DNA of 64,000 nucleotides from contig NZ_LKIU01000003.1 in the NCBI RefSeq assembly GCF_001307035.1, forward strand, positions 694-64,693, given 5' to 3'. The notes beneath the pieces are model-generated. The model was not told the origin of the DNA. It ran no database searches and saw nothing but the letters and a program-made list of their open reading frames with translations. This DNA comes from Arthrobacter sp. Edens01 (GTDB lineage: Bacteria > Actinomycetota > Actinomycetes > Actinomycetales > Micrococcaceae). Of this stretch, positions 31,501-39,500 are shown one piece after another (the first letter of the stretch is position 1; the number at the start of each line of letters is the position of its first letter). A program made the translations under genes and the position numbers.

Positions 31501-31716
31501 AATTACCGGGAGGCTGGGTTCGACCGGAGTGAATTTTGGCTCCGGGGCGGTCCTCACCGCGCTGAGGTTTGCCAGCGCATCCTGGGTGGTGGCCGCAGCG
31601 GGCGGGGGTACAGCGACAAGTGTCAGAGCCGCTGCGGTCAGGGCCGCGACGGCGCCCCGGACACTAACCCGCCCCGCGAGGGAAACGGATGGATGGATAG
31701 CCCAGATGCGGCTCAT
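28579..31716 (-). CDS. Very large secreted protein, unknown function
   Basis: A 1045-aa protein with a long signal peptide (hydrophobic core VAALTAAALTLVAVPPPAAA, cleavage near residue 42). Residues 60-330 are rich in Ala/Val/Thr with carbohydrate-binding-like DNRLRE-type strands. About 420-520 looks like a Bacterial-Ig/Gmad-type domain (IEITSPLDRQSLDL, then YFTLEGTVS). Acidic stretches follow (about 600-760). The last 300 residues are beta-rich with basic segments (FVLKTKFQFKWKVIPRG). No wall anchor. Its start overlaps the stop of the upstream LPXTG-like gene by 4 nt, so the two are co-translated. Function unrecognised. Confidence 0.7.
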   Translation of the reverse strand: MSRIWAIHPSVSLAGRVSVRGAVAALTAAALTLVAVPPPAAATTQDALANLSAVRTAPEPKFTPVEPSLPVIDSAVGRGDRLPTDPAGTVYLGSAAESHSAALVRLTVFEPAADLTAYTAADTAVLHMGGSTAVSTAVLLPLNQGKVSLWADGEADARVEPLAYFDGSPASGGATLALPEPVLRADTAAGLAGNGLSQEPLWIGLTGDGGVSSVLARSVHVVLDVTLAAADTVVLGDGQRLVLPAGRTVVSTVVDAEDQGGVTAALETAGNTGTLRASVTGWVSEAIEDAAKANHHGSYVVNTEQRHTVRQRLAAGEEPSPVRLADDHDAAYALVLTQAGNVIGGQTTTLAWDGPVNGRARGEAVDPTAGAQPQLALVPVANGESQVSIRRGSATLTLQPLGSFLGNPVPYNNADPASIEITSPLDRQSLDLTETGYFTLEGTVSTGANSVDRIAISSPSVGFIGLAELNPAGDEILWSFRSLAPEDGDFDYVATVFDRSDPGTARASDRVRLTLDVAEEGDTVVSPEAEVFHLDTTELEFEVLDEFNLRFMQRPDLEPGDIIVSAPVPTAPSGFLGRLSSMDLVAGSWEVSTVEVPLEELFLQVDIDETEGYGEGQDVVAEDLIAQAEDPLDVVTGTFAIGQESGGSGPDIPVADVQIVDGHGNPHVPAEGTYAEIVSGDDVDLELSNDEFNVPDPADFKTACRLPGTDGQEPLGEDIGDDGTWIAPGAPATGDGDCGGPLRGPGASLSADWTTKVDASVAFVVENGVPKIRTAGQKLEPWEFEAWSEKQRGDEGGVAIRGGGELNLGFAFVLKTKFQFKWKVIPRGVSIEEFRIEFKSKLKASASIQAWVQVESRWNADLKVAEVALPTTTFMAGPVPVAITNRLNFAMVFSGTLKAEADIPAIGIERADTFGFVYTTANGMKRIKEDTPTTYVLPKPRQVLGETSFSLEGEVAAGPQVSYQSRIYSFAGPDISLSAKAGFAAKLGVKGIPPTEAEIDASIFLALGLTGSAKLTLLRWDLLSLTIFQVGVRLNLFEYSEEWKL

Positions 31717-32420
31717 TGTTCTTCCCCACCTTCCGAAGCAGGGGTACTGCCTTTCCCCCTCAGGACGAGGAACAGGCCAGTTCCGGTAAGTGCCGCAGCA
31801 ACTGAGAGCACCAGTGCCAGGAACGGTGCTGATGCGCCGGTCTTGCCGAGGGCCTTCGGATCGCTTCCCTGGGCAACGGGCCCGGACGCGGGACCGGATT
31901 CATCCTCCGCGCCGTTGCCTCCTGGCTGGACGGGGGTTACCTCCCCGCCGCCGTCGGGCGCTGGGCCTTCGACGAGGTCTTTCCAGGTGACCCAGCCTCC
32001 GTTTGCCTCTGCGGGGTCCAGGGCCGCTTCACGGATCAGATGTTCTGAGAGAACTCTGCCTGCTGTGTCGGTAAAGGAAACCGCTACATCCGCGGTGATC
32101 CGGCGCTCCACGGAGAACCTCACTTCGTACGTCCCGGAGGAAACGGGTGCCGTCGCCGTAGCGCCAAAAACCGTTCGGGAAACGGCGGCGTCCGTCCAGG
32201 TGCCGCCCCCTGCACGCCAGGAAACCGAAGCCACGCCCGTACGCGCGGCTTCCGACTCAACATCGATCCATACCTGTGCAGCCTCCGGGGGCGCCTCAAG
32301 AACCGACGGCGTTGCCGCGGATACTGGGGCTGCCAGGACGCTGGAGAAAAGGATGGTGAGGACGAAAAGGAGACCGGAGCGCCGGCGCCGATGCCGGTGG
32401 CCGGGAATATGACGTTTCAC
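31713..32420 (-). CDS. Secreted, probably sortase-anchored surface protein
   Basis: A 235-aa protein: basic N-terminus (HRHRRRRSG), signal peptide core LLFVLTILFSSVLAAPVSAA, a beta-rich domain (about 40-140), a Pro/Gly-rich spacer and a C-terminal sorting-type signal made of LGKTG, a hydrophobic helix and a basic-containing tail (VLRGKGS). LGKTG fits the LxxTG sortase pattern with Gly instead of Pro. GTG at 32420 is the start and has a leaderless-type -10. Coupled by a 4-nt overlap to the large secreted protein, which it may display or help assemble. Confidence 0.72.
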   Translation of the reverse strand: MKRHIPGHRHRRRRSGLLFVLTILFSSVLAAPVSAATPSVLEAPPEAAQVWIDVESEAARTGVASVSWRAGGGTWTDAAVSRTVFGATATAPVSSGTYEVRFSVERRITADVAVSFTDTAGRVLSEHLIREAALDPAEANGGWVTWKDLVEGPAPDGGGEVTPVQPGGNGAEDESGPASGPVAQGSDPKALGKTGASAPFLALVLSVAAALTGTGLFLVLRGKGSTPASEGGEEQ

Positions 32421-32426
32421 ACAGGA

Positions 32427-32432
32427 AGGGTA
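32427..32432 (-). promoter_or_regulatory. Putative -10 hexamer of a leaderless transcript
   Basis: TACCCT on the minus strand, six bases before GTG 32420. There is no ribosome binding site. Confidence 0.5.
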
Positions 32433-32634
32433 ACAACATAAGTTGGATTGAGTTCAAAGTTGGACCAAGGTTACCTGCATGTGTCGGATGTGGGGTTTTA
32501 CCCTCAGAAATCCTTCCACGGCCGACTGGGCTCGCGGCGGGCAGCAGGGTCGATGGAGATATCGCTTGTGAAACTGAATGTCAGTAGGCTTAGTATCGGT
32601 AAGTGTAAGTCCCTACTGAAAGGCGAAGCTGCTG

Positions 32635-33081
32635 ATGACTGAACAGAACCCGGACCACAGCGACAACCCGGCCCTGGCCGACGATCTCGCCGATGTAGTG
32701 ACCCCGGACGAGCTCACTGTCGTTTCCGGTGAGGACCTCCTGGACGAGGACGAGCTCACGGATGCTGAGGACCTGAGCTATCCCGGTGCCGCAGAGGACA
32801 ACCCCGATGCCTGGCAGGATGACCCCCTGATCAACGAGGAACCGCTGGCCGGTCAGCCAGGAGCCGAGTCTGACCAGACGCTGCGGGATGAAACCGCCGA
32901 AGAACGGTACGAGGACGGCGATTCCCAGATTCCGCCGGAGGAACCGACGATCGGAGAAGCTGCACGAGACGTCGATTTTGGAGACTCCTCGGTGGACCCG
33001 CTTGAGGACGGCAGCGATGACCCTGCCCATGCCGGCGGCGACCCGCTCTCCTCCTTCAGCCCGGACGACGAGCCGCTCTAG
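32635..33081 (+). CDS. Acidic hypothetical protein (DUF5709-like)
   Basis: A 148-aa very acidic protein with no hydrophobic segment (VVSGEDLLDEDELTDAED, DPAHAGGDPLSS). The pattern fits DUF5709-type actinobacterial proteins, which are probably disordered; the family number is from memory. GAAAGGCG precedes the ATG, and a TAGTAT -10-like hexamer at 32591-32596 with TTGTGA 19 nt further upstream may be its promoter. A strong hairpin follows the stop. Confidence 0.72.
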   Translation: MTEQNPDHSDNPALADDLADVVTPDELTVVSGEDLLDEDELTDAEDLSYPGAAEDNPDAWQDDPLINEEPLAGQPGAESDQTLRDETAEERYEDGDSQIPPEEPTIGEAARDVDFGDSSVDPLEDGSDDPAHAGGDPLSSFSPDDEPL

Positions 33082-33094
33082 GCCTTAATTCGAC

Positions 33095-33141
33095 AGAAGG
33101 CATCCTTCCGCCGGGACTACGGTGGAAGGATGCCTTCTTTT
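33095..33141 (+). terminator. Terminator hairpin whose right arm contains the next start codon
   Basis: 18-bp stem (33095-33112 with 33121-33138, one G-U pair) and an 8-nt loop, followed by TTTT. It ends the DUF5709-like gene. The ATG of the next gene (33130) lies in the right arm. Confidence 0.85.
33118..33123 (+). promoter_or_regulatory. Putative -10 hexamer inside the terminator loop
   Basis: TACGGT, six bases, then ATG 33130. This would give a leaderless mRNA starting within the hairpin's right arm. Confidence 0.45.
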
Positions 33142-33435
33142 CGCGTCCAGCTCAACATTCTTGGCCTGCGGCCCGGGAACCCGCCCGAAGCGGTCATGGA
33201 CGCGGCTGTCCAGGCCCTGGAAGCCAGCCACCATGTGGAGGCGAACCAACTGGATATCGTCTCCGGAGTACCCAGGATTACGCTGCGGTTCATGGTGCCT
33301 GCGAACGAATATGGGGTGGAGAACTCGCTAGCCCGGCGTGCGGCCATGAACATGCGCCACGCGGTGGAACAGGTGGCTAGATGCGAACAGCTTCGGGTTC
33401 TTCGGCGTCAGCGTGGGCGCTGGCTTCCGCTTTGA
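33130..33435 (+). CDS. Small conserved hypothetical protein
   Basis: A 101-aa soluble protein (MPSFRVQLNILGLRPGNPP) with alternating strand/helix pattern and a basic C-terminus. No family recognised. The start codon sits in a terminator stem with no spaced Shine-Dalgarno, so leaderless expression is the simplest explanation. Its last 59 nt are antisense to the end of the convergent membrane-protein gene. The protein reads plausibly throughout, so I keep it as real. Confidence 0.6.
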   Translation: MPSFRVQLNILGLRPGNPPEAVMDAAVQALEASHHVEANQLDIVSGVPRITLRFMVPANEYGVENSLARRAAMNMRHAVEQVARCEQLRVLRRQRGRWLPL

Positions 33436-34540
33436 GCCATGCACGCTGCGCCCGTCTCCGGGCGTGGTCAACCTGGTGCCGGCGGGACCCCGCTGAAACA
33501 ATGACGAGGAATCCGGCAATAAACGCGGCAGCGGCCATCCAGACGGCGGGCTGATTCGCCAGGAGTCGTGCGAACCCGAGCCCGGCAAGCCCAAAGACCA
33601 CACTTAGTGCCACCGGCAGCTGGCCCCGTCCAGTCATGCACACGGTGGTTACCCCTACCACCAGGGACACCAGGGCAATCAGGGTCCAGGCCTCAGCACC
33701 CCACCCTCCGACGTCGGCATCCGTTTCTACCAGCCAACTCCCCAGACAAACGAGAAGTGCCAGCGAGCCAACACCGAGCAGTATTCCGGAGGGGATGTCC
33801 GTGACGGCCTGTTCGCTGCGGCTGCCTGCAGGTGACGTGGTACCGAGATGGATGGCAGTGAGCCCAATGCCGACCAGCGCGGCGGCGAGCCAAAAAGCAG
33901 CGGCCGCGCTGCCGCTTTGGGCCGCCCACAGCCATAGTGCGCCCAGAACCACGCCGGATGCTGCCACAGGACCGGTCCAGCCATGGCGCGGGTTGGACCG
34001 CTGGGACGGCAGCCACTGGTGAATGGCATAACCGATTCCGCCGGCGAATACGGGCAGCCACAGCACCCAGACCCAGGCGAAAACACCCAGATGGGACCCG
34101 CCCGGATCAAGAACATCCCCATCTCCGTGGACGTGCACCGGCCAGCCGGAGTCCGAACGCGTCAGGAGATACGCCGAAGGGACGGCGGCGGCGATCATCG
34201 CCGTGACCACGATTCGGCGTGTTGTGTCCGAAACTGCGGGACGCTCCAGCTGGAACCGTACCCGGGAAGGACCGCGAAGGTGGTGGACGCGGCTATCTTC
34301 CGGGGGGAGGGCATGCTGCCTCAGGATTCCTTCGAAGGCGTCCGCTTCAGGTTGGGCTGGAGCCGGCGCCGAAGGCGGCAGCGCAGCGGGACCGCTGTTG
34401 GTAGCGGGTGCGGAAGTCAGCTTGTGAATGGTTGGGGGCACTGCCGGCGGGGGCGAGGGGGCCAGCGGAGGCACGAACGACGTAACGGACTCGGCTGGAG
34501 ACGGATCTGTCTCCGCGGGGCGTGCTGGACGGGGGAGCAT
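33377..34540 (-). CDS. Multispanning membrane protein, unknown
   Basis: A 387-aa protein: a Pro/Ala-rich disordered N-terminus (about 1-80), a short soluble part (EGILRQHALPPEDSRVHHLR) and seven or eight membrane helices from about 110 to 365, ending in a basic/acidic tail. The frame is open 26 codons further, but ATG 34540 has AAAGGAA at 7 nt and is preferred. No transporter motif is visible. It overlaps the convergent 33130 gene by 59 nt. Confidence 0.7.
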   Translation of the reverse strand: MLPRPARPAETDPSPAESVTSFVPPLAPSPPPAVPPTIHKLTSAPATNSGPAALPPSAPAPAQPEADAFEGILRQHALPPEDSRVHHLRGPSRVRFQLERPAVSDTTRRIVVTAMIAAAVPSAYLLTRSDSGWPVHVHGDGDVLDPGGSHLGVFAWVWVLWLPVFAGGIGYAIHQWLPSQRSNPRHGWTGPVAASGVVLGALWLWAAQSGSAAAAFWLAAALVGIGLTAIHLGTTSPAGSRSEQAVTDIPSGILLGVGSLALLVCLGSWLVETDADVGGWGAEAWTLIALVSLVVGVTTVCMTGRGQLPVALSVVFGLAGLGFARLLANQPAVWMAAAAFIAGFLVIVSAGSRRHQVDHARRRAQRAWLKAEASAHADAEEPEAVRI

Positions 34541-34672
34541 GCCGGATTCCTTTGGCTCGAGCAGGGCCCCGGCCACTGTGCCGGGGCGAACCTCACTTAG
34601 GGTAGCGAGCGGATTCAATCCGGGGAAGAGATTTTTCCTGCCTCTTTGCAGGTCAGAGCGCTGAAGACCGGA

Positions 34673-35593
34673 TCAGTCTGTCACGGCAGGTGCTGGATAG
34701 GCGCCGAGCGAGAGCTGGCTGCGGTACTCCGCCGGCTGGCGAGTGAGCGGGTCGGTGAACTGTACCGACCGGGCAAGCAGCTGAAGCGGACGTGTGTAGT
34801 CGTCCGGTGCCTGGTCCAGCAGGACGGGGTAGAACGGGTCGTTTAGGATTCCGATCCCGAGGGAGGCCATGTGCACCCTTAGCTGATGGGTCTTTCCGGT
34901 GTGGGGGAGCAGCCGGTAGCGTCCGATTCCGTTGGACTGCTCGATCAGCTCGATCCTGGTTTCCGCGTTGGGTTCTCCGTCAACCTCCTGGGCGAGGAGA
35001 TAGGTGCGGGACTTGATCATCCGGCTGCGGACAATCCGAGGCAGCTCAAGGTCCTCCCGGACGGGGGCGACTGCCTCATATTCCTTCTGAATGCGGCGTT
35101 TCTCGAACATGATCTGGTACTTGCCGCGTGTCTGGGGATTCGTGGAGAACAGCAACACGCCTGCCGTCATCCGGTCAAGGCGGTGCATCGGGATCAGATC
35201 GGGGATATCAAGGGCGACCCGAAGCCGGACCAGCGCGGATTCCGCGACGTACATTCCCCCGGGCGTGGTTGGAAGGAAATGCGGTTTATCCACTACCAGC
35301 AGGTTTTCGTCCTGGTGCAGGATGTTGATTTCAACTGGGAGGCGGTCTTCCGTGGGAAGCTCCCGGTAGTACCAAATGAAGGTGTGTTCGCGCAGCGGCG
35401 TGTGGCGGCTTAGCCGCACTCCGCCCAGCCCAACGACTTCGCCGCGGTCGAAGCGGTCAATGATGCCGTCCGGATCCACGTGACCAAAGCGGTCAAGAAC
35501 GTACTCCATGGCGGTTTCCCAGGGCCCCTCAGCAGGCAGCCGGAGCCGCGTGGCATTGACTCCGTTTCGGACGGGAAGGGGGGATTGCATCAC
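34673..35593 (-). CDS. RluA-family RNA pseudouridine synthase
   Basis: A 306-aa enzyme converting uridine to pseudouridine in rRNA or tRNA. The catalytic Asp is in MHRLDRMTAGVLLF. HQDENLLVVDKP and LLPHTGKTHQLRVHMASLG are the other family motifs. An S4-like N-terminus is seen (MEYVLDRFGH). The variant with HFLPTTPGGMYV resembles the RluA/RsuA-like group common in actinobacteria. GTG 35593 follows a TACCCT hexamer by six bases, arguing for a leaderless start. The modified site is unknown. Confidence 0.88.
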   Translation of the reverse strand: MMQSPLPVRNGVNATRLRLPAEGPWETAMEYVLDRFGHVDPDGIIDRFDRGEVVGLGGVRLSRHTPLREHTFIWYYRELPTEDRLPVEINILHQDENLLVVDKPHFLPTTPGGMYVAESALVRLRVALDIPDLIPMHRLDRMTAGVLLFSTNPQTRGKYQIMFEKRRIQKEYEAVAPVREDLELPRIVRSRMIKSRTYLLAQEVDGEPNAETRIELIEQSNGIGRYRLLPHTGKTHQLRVHMASLGIGILNDPFYPVLLDQAPDDYTRPLQLLARSVQFTDPLTRQPAEYRSQLSLGAYPAPAVTD

Positions 35594-35599
35594 CCTTCA

Positions 35600-35605
35600 A
35601 GGGTA
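35600..35605 (-). promoter_or_regulatory. Putative -10 hexamer of a leaderless transcript
   Basis: TACCCT on the minus strand, six bases before GTG 35593. Confidence 0.5.
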
Positions 35606-35751
35606 CCGGCGGCCGGGGAGGGGCCTTTGCATGGAGCTGAAGGCCTACTCGCCCTCCGGGGAGCTGGTCGCGGAACAGCAGGTGGAACTCGACTGGAAAC
35701 GCGTGGGTGGATCTGCACGCTGCGGGGGACCGCATGAAGCGCAGGCAACCA

Positions 35752-36570
35752 TCACCCCAGCTGTGTAACGGGCGCAGGCTGGCAATGCGGACAGTAATAC
35801 AGGTCGCGCAGCTCAAGTTCGTTATCGCCCAGCAGCTCGTGGACAACCTTCGTTCCGCAGCGCAGGCAGCCGCGTTTCTCCCGGTTGTAGACCCAGAGCG
35901 GATCCCGGCCGGCCATTCCGGTAGTGATACGCCGCGACCGGGACTTGTTGGCCTCCAGCAGCCGTTTGGAAAGGTCCACCAGACGCACCAGATCAGGTAC
36001 ATCGCCGACGGGAGTCATCGGATGGACGCCAATCAGGAAGCACAGTTCACACCGGTAGACGTTTCCCAGTCCTGCCAGGTTCCGCTGGTCGAGCAGGGCC
36101 AGCCCAATCGGACGCTCAGGTACGGACGCCAGCCTCCGCCGAGCCTCTTCAGCGTCCCAGTCGGGCCCAAGCAAATCGGGGCCGAGGTAGCCCACAGCTT
36201 CCTCTTCACCGCTCCGGGGGAAGACACGCAGGATGCCGAGTTCGAATCCCACCGCCTGGTGGTCCGCAGTCTCCAGCACGGCCCGGGCCTTGAAGGCCGG
36301 GCGCCGCCAGCGCTCGCCGCGGCCGTACACGTGCCAGAGCCCCTCCATCTTCAGGTGCGAGTGAACTGTCCAGCCCTCAGATTCACCGGGGCCGGGAGCG
36401 ACCCGGATCAGCAGGTGCTTACCCCGCGAAACAACTTCTTCAACCTCGCGGCCGCTCAGGTTTGTGGTCGCAAACCGGGGAACCCGGAAATCGGTGCGCG
36501 TTAGCTTACTGCCCGCCAACGCAGAGTCGAGGCCGCGGGCGGCCCTCCAAACGGTATCCCCCTCAGGCAC
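35752..36570 (-). CDS. nei: Endonuclease VIII-like DNA glycosylase
   Basis: Base-excision repair enzyme of 272 aa. It starts VPEGDTVWRAARGLD: after Met removal Pro2 and Glu3 are the catalytic pair. LLDQRNLAGLGNVYRCE is the H2TH segment, and the zinc finger has CLRCG and YYCPHCQ. GTG 36570 is chosen because it gives the invariant PEGDT N-terminus and has GGAG five bases upstream. It lies 17 nt after lhr, an arrangement also known in Mycobacterium, so both are probably one repair operon. Confidence 0.93.
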   Translation of the reverse strand: MPEGDTVWRAARGLDSALAGSKLTRTDFRVPRFATTNLSGREVEEVVSRGKHLLIRVAPGPGESEGWTVHSHLKMEGLWHVYGRGERWRRPAFKARAVLETADHQAVGFELGILRVFPRSGEEEAVGYLGPDLLGPDWDAEEARRRLASVPERPIGLALLDQRNLAGLGNVYRCELCFLIGVHPMTPVGDVPDLVRLVDLSKRLLEANKSRSRRITTGMAGRDPLWVYNREKRGCLRCGTKVVHELLGDNELELRDLYYCPHCQPAPVTQLG

Positions 36571-36587
36571 CGGTGCTCCGGCACAAT

Positions 36588-39500
36588 CTAGACACGGTAA
36601 CGCAGCCCCTTTGGAGTCGAATAGAAACCGGCAGCCATCAGCGCAGTAGCAACCGGAGTGTCCAGAACGTCGGCCCCGTTTGCCTTTTCCACTGCCATTT
36701 TCTCCGCTGCCCCGCGCCGGATGATGTCCACCAGCGACGCGGCCGCCAGCAGCAGGATCTCTGCCTCGTCTGTGTAAGTGAGCAGCGTCTTGCCGCCGCG
36801 CTCTACGTACAGCACCAGCTCGCCGTCGACCATCACCACCAGTGCGCCGGCCTTCCGCCCGGGGCGGTGGCCACCCTCGGCAGCGGGCCACGGCAGTGCT
36901 GCGCCGTAGGGATTCGCCGGATCTGTTGCCGCGAGGGCCACAGCCTGGGGCTCGGGGACCGCCAGCTGGTTCTCGCGGGAGAAGGAACGAAGCCGGTCAA
37001 CCGTTGCCGGTACGGCAAACTGCGCCGCTCCCAGCTGCTCAATGAAGTATCCGCGCCGGCAGCGCCCCATCTCCTCCAGCCGGGCCAGCACCTTGTAAAG
37101 AAGCCCAAAACCGCCGGGAACGCCCTCGCTGGCCACCGACCCGCGCGTCACAATGCCGTAGCGGTCCATGAGCAGCTCGGCCGTGGCATGGGCATGCACC
37201 GTTGTGTCCGTTTCCACGGGCGGCAGCAGGCTCCAGCGCCCGGCAACCAGGGGCTGCGGTCCGCGCGCCGGCAGGTTCTGTTCACCGGCCAGCCGCAGCG
37301 ACGAGGTGCTCAGGCTGCCGCGGGGAGTACGGCCCAGCCGTCCCAGCCGGGCCGTCCGCGCCCGCGGCGTCGAGGACCGCTGCTTGTGCGCGGTTTTTCC
37401 GCCGGAGAGCAGGGACCGTACCGGGGTGAAGGTGTCGTTCGTGATTCGGCCCGCCCACACCAGTTCCCACAGTGCCGGCACGATCTCCGAATCCGGAAGC
37501 AGGGATCCGCCGTCCTGCAGCGGCCCGCTGTTCAGGACCTCGGCGATCTGCCGGAAGAAGTAGGCGCCCGAGCCGGAGAGCAGTTCCAGGAGCCGGGCCT
37601 GCAGTTCCGTGGGGACAAAGTCGGGGTCTGGATTCAGCGTCAGCGGCGCATTTTCTGCCAGATGCAGCGCGATCCAGCCGTCATTTCCGGGCAGGGAACC
37701 GGTTCCGGACCAGATAACTTCACCGGTGGCCGTGAGTTCATCAAGCATGGCCGGCGCATAGTCCCGTACCCGGGACCCGAGGATGAGCGGTTCCCATGCC
37801 GATGCCGGAATGGGCACACCGGAGAGCTGGTCAATGACGGTAGCGACGCCGTCCAGCCCCCGCAGCGAGGAACCCACGTTCTGCCAGACCGGCAGGAAAC
37901 GCCCGTACGTGGGCGGGTCCACGGGCTCGACGTCGGAACGAAGGGCCGCCAGGGACCGGCGCCTCAGCCGGCGCAGCACCTCGGCGTCACACCACTCCGA
38001 CCCGGCTGGAACACCGGGAACCGTGATTACTGCCGGCGGAAACTGGTCCACGCCGGATGCAGCATCCAGGACCTGCGCCTCGGTGGGACGGAATTCGCCT
38101 TCGGCCACCCGGCCCTCTCCGGCCAGCCGCTGCAGCGTGGTGGTGACGACGGCGACGCCCAGTCCCAGCCGGGCGGCGGCCTCCGCAGCGGTGAAGGGAC
38201 CGTGCGTCCGGGCATAGCGGCCCACCAGGTCCCCGAGCGGGTCCGGTACGGGTTCCACAAAGGCCAGCGGGACCCCCATCGGCAACGGCACGCCAAGCGC
38301 GTCACGAAGCCGGGCGGCGTCCTCGATGGCGGCGTACCGCTGGGTGCCGGCGATCCCGGCCTGCAGCGCGCGGTTTGCCCGCACCAGTTCGCGCAGCAGC
38401 TGTTCTGCCTCGGCTTCCGTGGCGTGGGAGGGACGGGCAGTCTCGCCGCTGCCTGTTTGAGTGTTGCCGGGCTCAACCGGCTCCAGGCGCACCGCGACTT
38501 CCGCCGCCGTCAGCGGGCCGAGCAGCCGGAGGAGGTCCGCTGCGCCTTCGAGCCCCCGCGCATGCCGGTCAGGGGCCAGGCGCTGGAGCTCGGCCTCGGT
38601 CTGGGCAATGATCCGGGCGTCCAGCAGTTCACGCAGTTCTGCCCGGCCCAGAAGCTCATTGAGCAGTGTGGGGTCCAGTGACAGGGCGGCAGCGCGGCGC
38701 TCGGCCAGCGGTGAATCTCCCTCATAGAGGAAGGCTCCCACGTAGCCGAACAGCAGCGACCGTGCGAAGGGCGAGGGCTGCGGCGTAGTGGTTTCCACCA
38801 GGCGGATTTCGCGGCGTTCCACAGCAGAGGCCAGTTCCTTCAAGGCAGGCAGGTCGTACACGTCCTGCAGGCACTCGCGCACCGTCTCAAGCACGATCGG
38901 GAAGGTGGGGAACTTCCGGGCGACGTCGAGCAGCTGGGCTGAACGCTGCCGCTGCTGCCACAGTGGGGTGCGTTTCGCCGGGTTCTGCCGCGGGAGCAGC
39001 AGCGCCCGGGCCGCACATTCGCGGAACCGGGAGGCGAAGAGCGCAGATCCGCCTACTTCTGCGGTGACGATTGCCTCCAGCTCATCGGGCTCGAATAGGA
39101 ACAGTTCAGCTCCCGGGGGTTCGTCGTCCATGAGCGGAACCCGCAGCACAATGCCGTCGTCGGACGCCATGGCGGAGCCGTCCAGCCCGTAACGCTGCTG
39201 CAGCCGGGCGCCGACTGCCAGTGCCCAAGGCGCGTGGACCGGCATGCCGAAGGGGCTGTGCAGGACCACCCGCCAGTCGCCCAGCTCATCGTGGAAGCGC
39301 TCAATCACCAGGGTTCGGTCGCTGGGCACCACATCAGTGGCCTGCTGCTGCTCGTGCAGGTACGCCACCAGGTTTCCGGCGGCCCATTCGTCGAGCCCCA
39401 CTGCGGCCAGGCGTTCCCGCGCAGCCGGTTCGGACGTGCCGGCCATCTCGCGGACGAATTTGCCCAGTGCCCGGCCAAGTTCCACCGGCCGTCCCTGCGA

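Noticed and set aside
36462-38681. 739-codon plus-strand ORF opposite lhr
   Set aside because: Pure antisense of a clear helicase; composition is Arg/Gly/Gln/Pro-rich with no domain. Long shadow ORFs are normal in high-GC DNA.
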